A DNA stretch of 64,000 nt from DATJZH01 sp052146815 (lineage in GTDB: Bacteria; Actinomycetota; Actinomycetes; Streptosporangiales; Streptosporangiaceae): assembly GCA_052146815.1 (NCBI GenBank), contig JBKQMG010000051.1, forward strand, positions 1 to 64,000, written 5' to 3'. Below are positions 45,509 to 53,299 of the stretch, piece after piece (position 1 is the stretch's first letter; every line of letters begins with the position of its first letter). The notes beneath the pieces are model-generated. The model did no database searches. It worked only from the letters and a program-made list of their open reading frames with translations, and had not been told where the DNA came from. A program made the translations under genes and the position numbers.

Positions 45509-45527
45509 GCCACCCACCGCGGGTAAT
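45509..45527. promoter_or_regulatory. Regional palindrome, diverged copy (site U)
   Basis: GCCACCC-ACCGC-GGGTAAT keeps the 7-5-7 spacing with two mismatches, directly upstream of the DUF1269 relic on its coding strand. Confidence 0.35.
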
Positions 45528-45600
45528 CCGCACGGGCCTGCTCCGCAGGCGCGCACCGGCGCGCCGCGGACACGGCGGGCCGGCCATCGCGGCGAGCGGC

Positions 45601-45825
45601 TCAGACCGGAGGCTCGGTGTAGCGGCGCTCCTCGTAGACCTCGGCCGGCGGCTGCCCGCGCCGCCTGGTGACCATCAATGCGAGCGAAATGATCAGCCCT
45701 ACTGCCCCGGCGATCATCAAGATCACGCCGATGACAGGCAGGTCAACGTGCGCTGGCTTCCAGGTGATGCCAAATCGCAGAATTGCGCCGATGACGATGA
45801 GCGCGATGCTGCCGCCGATTGTCAC
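45601..45825 (-). CDS. DUF6458-family small membrane protein (copy 2)
   Basis: Small protein of 74 residues from GTG 45825 with GGAAGG about 11 nt upstream. It begins VTIGGSIALIVIGAILRFGI and ends EERRYTEPPV. It has exactly the length of the copy at 24882-25106 and is strongly similar over its whole span, so the two are paralogues. Two membrane helices flank a short loop (KPAHVDLPVIG), and the C-terminus is basic then acidic. A regional palindrome lies 134 nt upstream. Function unknown. Confidence 0.77.
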   Translation of the reverse strand: MTIGGSIALIVIGAILRFGITWKPAHVDLPVIGVILMIAGAVGLIISLALMVTRRRGQPPAEVYEERRYTEPPV

Positions 45826-45958
45826 GGCCAGCCACCTTCCATTCCCGCGCCCGCGGAGGCGGACCGCGGCCTGCATCAGCCCAGCTGGCCGGCATTGCGG
45901 CAGATCCGCCCTCCGGCCGTCAACGTGAGCTAGCTTCACGCCACATTACCAGGGCCGC

Positions 45959-45977
45959 CTCGCCCGTGGCGGGTGAG
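45959..45977. promoter_or_regulatory. Regional palindrome, CTCGCCC-N5-GGGTGAG (site G)
   Basis: CTCGCCC-GTGGC-GGGTGAG, one mismatch, in the divergent gap between DUF6458 copy 2 (134 nt) and the LuxR gene at 46301. Confidence 0.55.
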
Positions 45978-46300
45978 AGGCGGCCTGGCGAGCCGGTCCG
46001 CAAAGCGCCCGGTACGCCCGCACCGCGCCACTGGCTAACGCCCAACGGAAAGGCAAACGGGCCCGACGAGGCGGCAGCAGCCACGGCAATAACCGGCAGG
46101 CACCGGAACTTCCGCGTTTGAGATGCCCGGTCCCGGCCGCCTGGCGGCAACCGATTGCATCAGGAAACCGGCAGCCAGGCCCAGTCTGATTCACCGTGCC
46201 CTGGGCTAGCCCAATTCGCTGGCACCTGCATGCGACGGCCGGGACTGATATTCTTGACGGACCGCTATGGGGGGAATCGCCGGGTTCAGTGGGGAGCGCG
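45978..46300. other. Upstream region of LuxR gene (2)
   Basis: About 320 bases without a convincing gene. A TTGACG at 46254 could be a -35 element but no good -10 follows at the right distance. GGGGAGCGCG just before 46301 serves as ribosome site. Nothing else was recognised. Confidence 0.4.
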
Positions 46301-48718
46301 GTGGAACATGCTGTGCCCGAAAGAGACATTCCCGGACACGCTATGCGCCAGGACGCAATGCACGCCGTGCCGGGAATAGTCCAGCCTGATCACGCGCCGA
46401 TACCCGAGCAGCGCGGGCAGGCGGAGCGCGGGCAGCCGCCGGGCGGGCAGGCAGGGCCGGTTACCGGCCCCTCGCCGCCGCGCCCCGTCAAGTTCGACGC
46501 GCCCATCGAGACCAAGCTTCATGCCCCCACCGCGCGCAAAGAGTGGGTAGAGCGGGCCGAACTCGTTGACTACGTGGCGAGCGTGACCGCCAAGCTCCTG
46601 CTCGTCGACGCCCCGGCGGGCTTCGGCAAGACCACGCTCGTCGCGCAGTGGCGTGCCAGCCCCGCTGAGAGGCGCCGGTTCGCCTGGGTGTCGCTCGACG
46701 CGGGCGACAACGACCCCAGCCGGCTGTGGTGGCACGTCCTGTGCGCACTGGAGCGAGCCTGCCCGGAGTTCAGTGCCGGCGAGATGCTGGCCGCACGGCG
46801 CAGTCGGATCCCTGACTTCGCCGGATGGCTGCTTCCGCTCATGGTTAACGAGCTCGCTGCGCTGACCGAGCCGGTGGTAGTCGTGCTGGACGATTACCAC
46901 CTGATCAAGGAACGCAGCTGCCACGATCAGCTCGCCGAGCTGCTGCTCCATCTGCCAGCGGGTGTGCAGCTCGTGCTGATTACCCGGGTGGATCCCCCGC
47001 TCCCGCTGGCGCGCCTGCGCGCGGTCGGCGCCATGGTGGAAATCCGGGCGCGCGAGCTGCGGTTCGCCCCCGCGCAGGCCGCTGAGCTGGTCGCCGCCAC
47101 CGCCGCGATCGAGCTCAGCCAGCCGGACCTGGCCGATCTGGTCGACCGGACCGAAGGCTGGCCCGCGGGCATCTACCTCGCCGCTTTGTCCCTGCGCGAC
47201 CACCCGGCTCCGAGTGCGTTTATCCGCCAGTTCACCGGCGACAGCCGTTATGTCGTGGATTTCCTGGCCGAGGAGGTGCTCAGCCGGCAGCCAGAGGAAA
47301 TCCGGCAGTTCCTCACCCGCACCTCGGTCCTCGGCCGATTCTGCGCGCCCCTTTGCGACGCCGTCGCCGGTTCGGACAACTCGGCCGAGATTGTTGACGT
47401 GCTCGAGCGGGAGAATCTCTTCGTCGTGCCCCTGGACGACACCCGGCAGTGGTTTCGCTATCACCATCTGTTCGCGCAGGTGCTGCAGAGCGAGCTGAGG
47501 CGGACCGAGCCGGAGATCGTGCCGGTGCTGCATCAGCGGGCCAGCGCGTGGCACCGCCAGTCGGGGTCGCCGGAGGAGGCCATCGCTCACGCGCACGCCG
47601 CCGCTGACGTCGCCGGGGTCATCGACCTGATCGCGACGCACTGGTACGCCTACATCGACTCGGGTCAGGTGGCGACCGTCCGCGGCTGGCTGAGGTCACT
47701 GGGCGACGGCGCGGTCAGCGCTCATCCCGTGGCGGCGCACGTTGCCGCGTGGGCGGCGGCCCTGTCCGGCGACCGGGACTCGCTGCGGCGCTGGCTGCCG
47801 ATCCTCGAGGACGCCCGCCATGACGAGCCGCTGCCGGACGGCATCCGCTCGATGCAGTCGTCGGCGGCTCTGCTCAAGGGCACCTTCGGATTCGACGGCC
47901 TGCGCCCGATGCGCGAGGCCGCCGCCAGGGCCGCCGATCTGGAACCCGAGCCGGCCTCGCCCTGGTACGCGCTGGCGCGGGCCGGCTACGCGACCGCACT
48001 CTACTGGAGCGGCGAGCCGGCGGCAGCCCTGAGAGCGGCGCAAGAGGCCGTGGCCAGCCCGTCCGGCATCGGGATCATCCGCATGCTGGCCTTCGCCACC
48101 ATGTCGCTGATGCAGGCAGACGAGGGCAACCTCGCGCGGGCGGAGCACCTGGCCCGCGCGGCCCGCCAGGTAGTCGCCGATGCCGACCCCGGTCTTGGCG
48201 ACGCGCCGCAGAGCGCCCTGGCGTTCGCCGCCCTCGGCGCGGTGTACGCCAGGCGCGGTCAGCTCACCGACAGCCGCCGTGAACTGGAGCGCGCACTGCG
48301 GCTGCGGCGCAGGCAGTCGGGCGTCAGCCCGTGGGCCACCGTCGAGGTCCTGCTGCGGCTCGCGCCAGTGCTGGTCGACACCGGCGACCGGGCCGCTGCC
48401 GTCGCACTGCTCGGCGAAGCCCGGCAGCTGCTGACCGCCGCGCCGGACGGCGCGCAGGCCCAGCTCGCCCGGCTGGAGCGGGCCGAGCGGCGGCTCACCA
48501 GCCGGCCGCGCGAGGTAGCGCTGGCCGAGGCACTCACCGAACGGGAGCTGGCCGTGCTGCGGATGCTCCGCGGATCTTTGTCGCTGCGCGAGATCGGGCA
48601 GGAGCTCTTTCTGTCGCAGAACACGATCAAGACCCATACCCGGGCTATTTACCGCAAGCTCGGCGTTTCCACCCGTACCGAGGCGATCACCCGGGGACAC
48701 GACCTCGAGATCCTCTGA
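46301..48718 (+). CDS. LuxR-family regulator with MalT-like ATPase domain (2)
   Basis: Transcription factor of 805 residues. GTG 46301 is chosen because GGGGAG lies 4 nt ahead; the frame opens at 46196. A ~65-residue Pro/Gln-rich lead is followed by the STAND ATPase with Walker A APAGFGKTT near 107 and Walker B VVVLDDYHL near 195. A helical sensor region carries tetratricopeptide-like repeats, and the LuxR DNA-binding domain is LTERELAVLRML ... REIGQELFLSQNTIKTHTRAIYRKL. It is closer to classical MalT in size than regulator 1. The small gene at 48886 follows on the same strand, preceded by a TCACCAGGGTGA palindrome. Confidence 0.9.
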   Translation: MEHAVPERDIPGHAMRQDAMHAVPGIVQPDHAPIPEQRGQAERGQPPGGQAGPVTGPSPPRPVKFDAPIETKLHAPTARKEWVERAELVDYVASVTAKLLLVDAPAGFGKTTLVAQWRASPAERRRFAWVSLDAGDNDPSRLWWHVLCALERACPEFSAGEMLAARRSRIPDFAGWLLPLMVNELAALTEPVVVVLDDYHLIKERSCHDQLAELLLHLPAGVQLVLITRVDPPLPLARLRAVGAMVEIRARELRFAPAQAAELVAATAAIELSQPDLADLVDRTEGWPAGIYLAALSLRDHPAPSAFIRQFTGDSRYVVDFLAEEVLSRQPEEIRQFLTRTSVLGRFCAPLCDAVAGSDNSAEIVDVLERENLFVVPLDDTRQWFRYHHLFAQVLQSELRRTEPEIVPVLHQRASAWHRQSGSPEEAIAHAHAAADVAGVIDLIATHWYAYIDSGQVATVRGWLRSLGDGAVSAHPVAAHVAAWAAALSGDRDSLRRWLPILEDARHDEPLPDGIRSMQSSAALLKGTFGFDGLRPMREAAARAADLEPEPASPWYALARAGYATALYWSGEPAAALRAAQEAVASPSGIGIIRMLAFATMSLMQADEGNLARAEHLARAARQVVADADPGLGDAPQSALAFAALGAVYARRGQLTDSRRELERALRLRRRQSGVSPWATVEVLLRLAPVLVDTGDRAAAVALLGEARQLLTAAPDGAQAQLARLERAERRLTSRPREVALAEALTERELAVLRMLRGSLSLREIGQELFLSQNTIKTHTRAIYRKLGVSTRTEAITRGHDLEIL

Positions 48719-48743
48719 CGTCACTTCGGGTAACCGCGCAACC

Positions 48744-48755
48744 TCACCAGGGTGA
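48744..48755. promoter_or_regulatory. Short palindrome TCACCAGGGTGA (site H)
   Basis: Two inverted TCACC/GGGTGA arms with a single-base centre, between the LuxR gene and its small partner gene. The identical 12-mer occurs upstream of the paralogous small gene at 52140. Confidence 0.55.
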
Positions 48756-48885
48756 AAACTCCGTAACGGGTGACGACGGCTCACCCTGTTATCGGGGAGG
48801 AATGACACAGCGCACGGCCCTGACCGAGGACCACGCCGCCGCGCACGGACAACGGTGCGCGCCGTCCGCAGGGAGGATGCCGATC

Positions 48886-49143
48886 ATGACGACGCTCAGC
48901 GAGGCGGGCTACCGGTACCGGATCATCCTGCGCGGCGAGTGCGGCTCGCTGCTGGCCGGGGTGCTCGGCGAGGCCACGATCGAAACCGGCCGGGGCCGCA
49001 CCTGCGTGATCGCGTCCGTCCGGGACGAATCCGAGCTCTACGGCCTGCTGGACCGCTTCCAGGATCTGGCTCTGCATCTGGTCAGCCTGACCGAGCTCGG
49101 CAGCGAAGGCCAGGACACGGCCGAAGCCGCGGTCGCCCGCTGA
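48886..49143 (+). CDS. Small LuxR-associated protein, family member 1
   Basis: Protein of 85 residues from ATG 48886, supported by GGGAGG nine nt upstream; an in-frame ATG at 48802 would add 28 unrelated residues. The core YRYRIILRGECGSLLAGVLG ... IASVRDESELYGLLDRFQDL ... LHLVSLTEL fits a small beta-alpha-beta domain. It is recognisably related to the protein at 52140 (YYEIRVTG ... HGPLADQAALQGLLARLETL ... VQVLEVRRM). Both lie beside a MalT-like LuxR gene. I recall small proteins ending GLPLLSVRR beside such regulators elsewhere, but no function is known to me. It may be a partner or ligand-sensing subunit of the regulator. Confidence 0.68.
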   Translation: MTTLSEAGYRYRIILRGECGSLLAGVLGEATIETGRGRTCVIASVRDESELYGLLDRFQDLALHLVSLTELGSEGQDTAEAAVAR

Positions 49144-49155
49144 GCCCGGCGGGCT
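49143..49155. terminator. Short hairpin between convergent genes
   Basis: AGCCC-GGC-GGGCT overlaps the stop codon of the small gene and lies 50 nt before the end of the convergent LuxR gene. The stem is only 5 bp, so this is weak. Confidence 0.3.
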
Positions 49156-49204
49156 AACCCGGCCGCACGGACGGCCAGCCGCTCCCTGGCCGGCGGTGCG
49201 ATGG

Positions 49205-51919
49205 TCAGAGCAGGTCCAGCTCGCGAGCGCGGCGGACCGCCTCACCGCGCTGAGTGGCGGCCAGCTTCCGGTAGATGCTCTTCAGGTGGGTCTTGACGGT
49301 ATTGACCGAGATGTACATCTCGGCAGCGATCTCCGCGGTGCTCAGCATCGCCGAAACGTGCTGCAGCACCTCGCGCTCACGCTCGCTGAGCCGCTCGACG
49401 ATCAAGGGCGCCGGCGCGCCGGACGGGCTCTGCCGCACGGCCGGTCCCGCCGGGCTGACCAGATCGGGCTCCAGCATGTGCCGGTAGGCGTGCGCAAGAT
49501 CGGGATCGCGGCGGAGCACCGGCCGGATCCAGGCCCGCTCCAGCGCGAAGGGCAGGCGCAGCAGCTCGGGCTCCCCCAGCCGCAAGGCGCGCTCCAGGGC
49601 CCGGCGCCCCCGCCCCCGGTCGTCATCGGCGTAGCTGAGCTGTGCCTCCACCAGCAGATTGTCCAGGCTGGACACGTCCGCCGGCTGCGAGCCTGGCGCG
49701 CTGACGATCGCCTGCCGGGCCGCGTCCGGGTCGCCGGCCGCGATCCAGGCCCGCGCGAGCGCGGCCGCGGCATCGGGACTCGTTCCAGAACCGGCGCGGT
49801 CAGCCATGTCGATTGCCGACCGGATGTCGGACCGTGCGGCGCAGGCCCGCGATTCCACCAGGGTCAGCCGGTGCTCCAGCCAGCCCGGTGGTGTCCATCC
49901 GTGCCGGGCCCGGCCGGCCAGCTGGGACGCTGCGCCGGGGCGCCCCTCGGCCAGGCTGCGGCGCGCAGCCACCAGGCAGGCCGTCGCGCTGAGCAGCCGG
50001 TCCGGGTGAGTGCGCAGGGCCTCGTCGGCGCGCTTGAGCTGGCCTCGTGCCCGCGACAGCTCATTGCGCTCGGTATGGATGCACGCGAGCGCTACTTCGG
50101 CCGCGGGACTCACCGGACCGGTGAGCTCGCTGTCGGCCGTATCTGACGAGCCCACCTCGGCGGCGAGCACCGCAGCGCGGCTGAGGCGTCCGCGCAGAGC
50201 CTCGGCGAGCGCGAGGCGGCCGAGGCAGTCGGCTCGCTCAAGCTCGCAGTCCGCCGCTAGCGCCGCGGCCGCGCCCGCATCGAGGGCCGCGGCCGCCCCG
50301 TCGTGACGGCCGCGCCAGAACTCCACCGCGCCGCGCCCGGACATTACCTGGGCCCGCAGCTCGGGACGGCGGGCGAGCAGGTCAGCTGGAACTTTCCCGA
50401 GCAGTTCCTCAGCCTTGGCGACGGCCGCCGCGGCGGCCTCAAGATCTCCGGTGCGCCGGGACACCGCCAGGCGGATCAGCGCGGCGGCCAGCCGGGAGGG
50501 AATCTCGGCGTCCGGCGGGAGCAGGTCGAGCATTTCCTCCGCCGCGGCGAGCGAGTCGGCGCTCCGGTCATCCTGCCCGCGGGCCAGCTCGATGGCGGCG
50601 TCGACGAGCAGCGGCTGCGGCTCCGTCAGCGCGCGGCCGCCCGGCATCTGGCTGAATCCCTCGGTGAGGTGCTCGCCGCCGCGCGGATCGATGAGCTGGC
50701 CCACGGCGAGCTCGTCGAGGACGGTCCGGGCGGCCAGCGGCCAGTCGCCGGCTGCCGCGGCGTGCCCGACCGCCTCGGTGAGCGCGCCGTGCCGCCGGTA
50801 CCAGCCGGCGGCGCGCCGGTGCAGGTCCGGCAGCAGTTCGGGCTGATCCCGCCGCAGCTTGAGCCGCAGGACCGCGCCGAACAGCGCGTGGTAGCGGTAC
50901 CAGCCCTGGCCGAGCGGCAGCACGAACGCGTTCGTCCTGGCCTGGACCGTCATTGCGTCCGCGGCCGATCCGTCGTCGGTCAGCTCGGCGGCAAGCTCCG
51001 CGCTGATCCGGTCCAGGATGCTGGTCCTCAGCAGGAAGTCGCGGATACGCGCGGGCTGAGTGTTGAGCACTTCGTCCACCAGATAGCCCGTCACGGCGCT
51101 GTCCTCGACGGCAAGCTCCTTGACGAACTGATCGGGATCGGGATGGCCGGCCATTGACATCGCGGCCAGGCGCATGCCGGCCGCCCAGCCCTCCGTCCGC
51201 TCCGTCAGGGACTGCAGGGATTCCTCCGACAGCGTGACGCCGTGCTGGGCCATCAGCAGCCGGGCCTCGGAGGCGGCGAAGACCAGATCGGCGGTCCGGA
51301 TCTCAGCCAGTTCACCGGTCAGGCGGTAGCGGTGCAGCGGGAGCAGCGGGTCCATCCGCGAGGCGACCACCAGCCGCAGGCCCGGGCCGGAGTTACGCAG
51401 CACGTATTCCAGGCCATCCAGCAGCCTGACGTCGGTCAGCAGGTGCAGGTCGTCGATGACCAGGGCCACCGACGGTTCCTGGGCGGCCAGCGCGGACGCC
51501 AGCCGCAGCAGGAATACATGATCGACCGAATGCCCGCGGGCCGGCACCGACAGGCCCTTCGGCACGGTTACTCCCGCGGCCCGGAGCGCCGCGACGACCG
51601 TGGCCCAGAAGGCCCGTGGCCGTTTGTCGTATTCGTCGAGATTGACCCAGGCGACGACGCCGGGGTCGGCGGCGGCCCAGAGCGCGAGGGCCATGGTCTT
51701 GCCGGCCCCCGGCGGCCCGGTCACCACGGTGAGCGGGCTGCTCGCGCCGCGGGCGATGAGCCTGCTGATCCGCGCTCGCGGGACAGCCCAGGCCGGCACG
51801 CCAGGCGGCGTGATCTTCGCCGCCAGCACCGGGTCGTCGGCTCCCGATGCTGGTCCTGAGCCGTGCCAGCCTGTCCTGCCGGTCCCTCGAGCGCCCGTGC
51901 TCGCTATCACCGACATCAC
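49205..51919 (-). CDS. LuxR-family regulator with MalT-like ATPase domain (3)
   Basis: Transcription factor of 904 residues from GTG 51919 (or ATG 51916), with GGGGGGAGG just upstream. After a short ~30-residue lead comes the STAND ATPase: Walker A TGPPGAGKTMAL near 70, Walker B VALVIDDLHLL near 145. A long helical repeat region and the C-terminal LuxR domain follow (LSEREREVLQHV, TAEIAAEMYISVNTVKTHLKSIYRKL). It is convergent with the small gene 48886 and divergent from the small gene 52140, so the 220-nt gap at 51920-52139 probably controls both. That gap holds the TCACCAGGGTGA palindrome. Confidence 0.9.
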   Translation of the reverse strand: MMSVIASTGARGTGRTGWHGSGPASGADDPVLAAKITPPGVPAWAVPRARISRLIARGASSPLTVVTGPPGAGKTMALALWAAADPGVVAWVNLDEYDKRPRAFWATVVAALRAAGVTVPKGLSVPARGHSVDHVFLLRLASALAAQEPSVALVIDDLHLLTDVRLLDGLEYVLRNSGPGLRLVVASRMDPLLPLHRYRLTGELAEIRTADLVFAASEARLLMAQHGVTLSEESLQSLTERTEGWAAGMRLAAMSMAGHPDPDQFVKELAVEDSAVTGYLVDEVLNTQPARIRDFLLRTSILDRISAELAAELTDDGSAADAMTVQARTNAFVLPLGQGWYRYHALFGAVLRLKLRRDQPELLPDLHRRAAGWYRRHGALTEAVGHAAAAGDWPLAARTVLDELAVGQLIDPRGGEHLTEGFSQMPGGRALTEPQPLLVDAAIELARGQDDRSADSLAAAEEMLDLLPPDAEIPSRLAAALIRLAVSRRTGDLEAAAAAVAKAEELLGKVPADLLARRPELRAQVMSGRGAVEFWRGRHDGAAAALDAGAAAALAADCELERADCLGRLALAEALRGRLSRAAVLAAEVGSSDTADSELTGPVSPAAEVALACIHTERNELSRARGQLKRADEALRTHPDRLLSATACLVAARRSLAEGRPGAASQLAGRARHGWTPPGWLEHRLTLVESRACAARSDIRSAIDMADRAGSGTSPDAAAALARAWIAAGDPDAARQAIVSAPGSQPADVSSLDNLLVEAQLSYADDDRGRGRRALERALRLGEPELLRLPFALERAWIRPVLRRDPDLAHAYRHMLEPDLVSPAGPAVRQSPSGAPAPLIVERLSEREREVLQHVSAMLSTAEIAAEMYISVNTVKTHLKSIYRKLAATQRGEAVRRARELDLL

Positions 51920-52068
51920 CCTCCCCCCAGCTGCCAGCCGGGCTCTGCCCAGCGGGCCGCCTGCCCTGCCTGGGTCCGGGGAGACCAGTGGGTCCGGGGA
52001 GACCAGCTAGCATGCTCTACCCCAACATCTGTCGCATCCGGGTGACCCGTCAACAGTCTGCTGGGATT

Positions 52069-52080
52069 TCACCAGGGTGA
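52069..52080. promoter_or_regulatory. Short palindrome TCACCAGGGTGA (site I)
   Basis: Identical to the 12-mer at 48744. A weaker 7-5-7 copy, GTCACCC-GCCGT-GAGTGGC, follows at 52085-52103. The start of the small gene is 60 nt downstream. Confidence 0.55.
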
Positions 52081-52139
52081 GGAAGTCACCCGCCGTGAGT
52101 GGCGCACGATGCGCCCGGGCGTAGGACGGTGGAACCGGC

Positions 52140-52538
52140 ATGCCCATTTCCGAGCGGCTGGGGGCCTGGGTGACACCGTCCTACTACGAGATCCGCGTCA
52201 CGGGAGTTCTGCCCCCGGAGGCTCTGCTGGACTTCGAGCGGCTGACCGCATCGGTGGAGCCGGTCGAGACGGTCGTGCACGGCCCGCTGGCTGATCAGGC
52301 GGCGCTGCAGGGGCTCCTGGCCCGGCTGGAGACGCTGGGCGTCCAGGTCCTGGAGGTGCGCCGCATGCGGTCGGAGGCGCGGCCTGCCCCGCCGCAGCCG
52401 TCTGCCGGGCCGGGGCTGCACGGGCTCCCGGCGCAGGATGCCGGCCAGACGGAGCACGGGCGCAGGGCGCAAGACGCCAGGCAGGCCAGGCCCGGCGCGC
52501 CGCCGCGGCCTGGCCGGGAGGACCGGTCCGCCGGGTGA
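52140..52538 (+). CDS. Small LuxR-associated protein, family member 2
   Basis: Protein of 132 residues from ATG 52140. Residues ~14-78 form the small domain shared with the protein at 48886: a first strand YYEIRVTGVLP, a middle TVVHGPLADQAALQGLLARLE helix and a last strand VQVLEVRRM. The remaining ~50 residues are a Pro/Gly/Gln-rich tail absent from the other copy. It is transcribed divergently from LuxR regulator 3 out of a shared control region. No catalytic motif is visible. The role is unknown; a partner of the regulator is the simplest idea. Confidence 0.7.
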   Translation: MPISERLGAWVTPSYYEIRVTGVLPPEALLDFERLTASVEPVETVVHGPLADQAALQGLLARLETLGVQVLEVRRMRSEARPAPPQPSAGPGLHGLPAQDAGQTEHGRRAQDARQARPGAPPRPGREDRSAG

Positions 52539-52636
52539 GCGCCGCGTACGCGGCCGGGTCACCCGCCGCACGCACCCGAGGTCCGGTCCTCGGATGCTCA
52601 CGGGTGGCCGGGGGCTCCTCGCGAGCGGCCGGGAGC

Positions 52637-53248
52637 TCAGGGCCCGGCGCCCTCGGCCGGCGGCCCAGGCCGGCGGCGGTGATCGGCACGGGAGGCGAGC
52701 GCCGCTACCGCGTGCCCGGTGCCGGCCCCCACTGCCGAGCCGACCACAACGTCAGCGGGATAGTGCACGCCCGTATGCACGCGGGAGTAGGCCACGGCGG
52801 CGGCAAGCAGGCGCAGCGGCAGGGCCAGCCGCGGCATCTCGCTGCCGACGGCGGCGGCGAAAGCGAAAGCCGAGGCGGAGTGCCCGGACGGAAAAGACGT
52901 CGAGTCGGGCATGGTGACCTGCCGGTCCTGCGGCGTGCCCGCGTCCGCCCGGTCCGGGCGCGGCCGGACATAGACCCGCTTGATCCCCTGGTTCACCAGC
53001 GCCGACGTCACGCCGATCGCCACGGTCCCCCGCAGCGCGGCACGCCGTCCGGGGCGGCCGCCGGCGACGGCGAGCCCGGCCGCGATGGCCAGCCAGATCC
53101 GCGAATAGCTGGCGGCATCAGACAGGCGGCGCAGCGGCACGTCCAGCACAGGCGTCGGCGCGGCGGCGATCGCCAGGTACAGCGAGCGGTCGGCGGCGTC
53201 CAGCTGGCGCAGGGCAGCCTGAACCTGCTCGCGCACCGGGCCAGCCAT
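52637..53248 (-). CDS. PAP2-superfamily phosphatase
   Basis: Membrane phosphatase of 203 residues. All three PAP2 motifs are present: KRVYVRPRP, SFPSGHSASAF and SRVHTGVHYPADVVVGS, with both catalytic histidines. Membrane helices lie around these motifs, so it likely dephosphorylates a lipid phosphate such as phosphatidic acid or an undecaprenyl/phosphatidylglycerol phosphate. ATG 53248 is used; no Shine-Dalgarno is visible and the mRNA may be leaderless. It is divergent from a lipid-kinase-type gene only 51 nt away, a pairing that puts opposite lipid phosphate reactions side by side. Confidence 0.88.
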   Translation of the reverse strand: MAGPVREQVQAALRQLDAADRSLYLAIAAAPTPVLDVPLRRLSDAASYSRIWLAIAAGLAVAGGRPGRRAALRGTVAIGVTSALVNQGIKRVYVRPRPDRADAGTPQDRQVTMPDSTSFPSGHSASAFAFAAAVGSEMPRLALPLRLLAAAVAYSRVHTGVHYPADVVVGSAVGAGTGHAVAALASRADHRRRPGPPAEGAGP

Positions 53249-53299
53249 AGCAGATGGTAACATCCGTGGACCATGCAGTAGCCCGCGTCGGGGGGGCAC

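Noticed and set aside
48756..48800. GGGTGAC (48768) and CTCACCC (48780) as full 19-bp sites
   Set aside because: Each is a single half site without a matching partner at 5-nt spacing.
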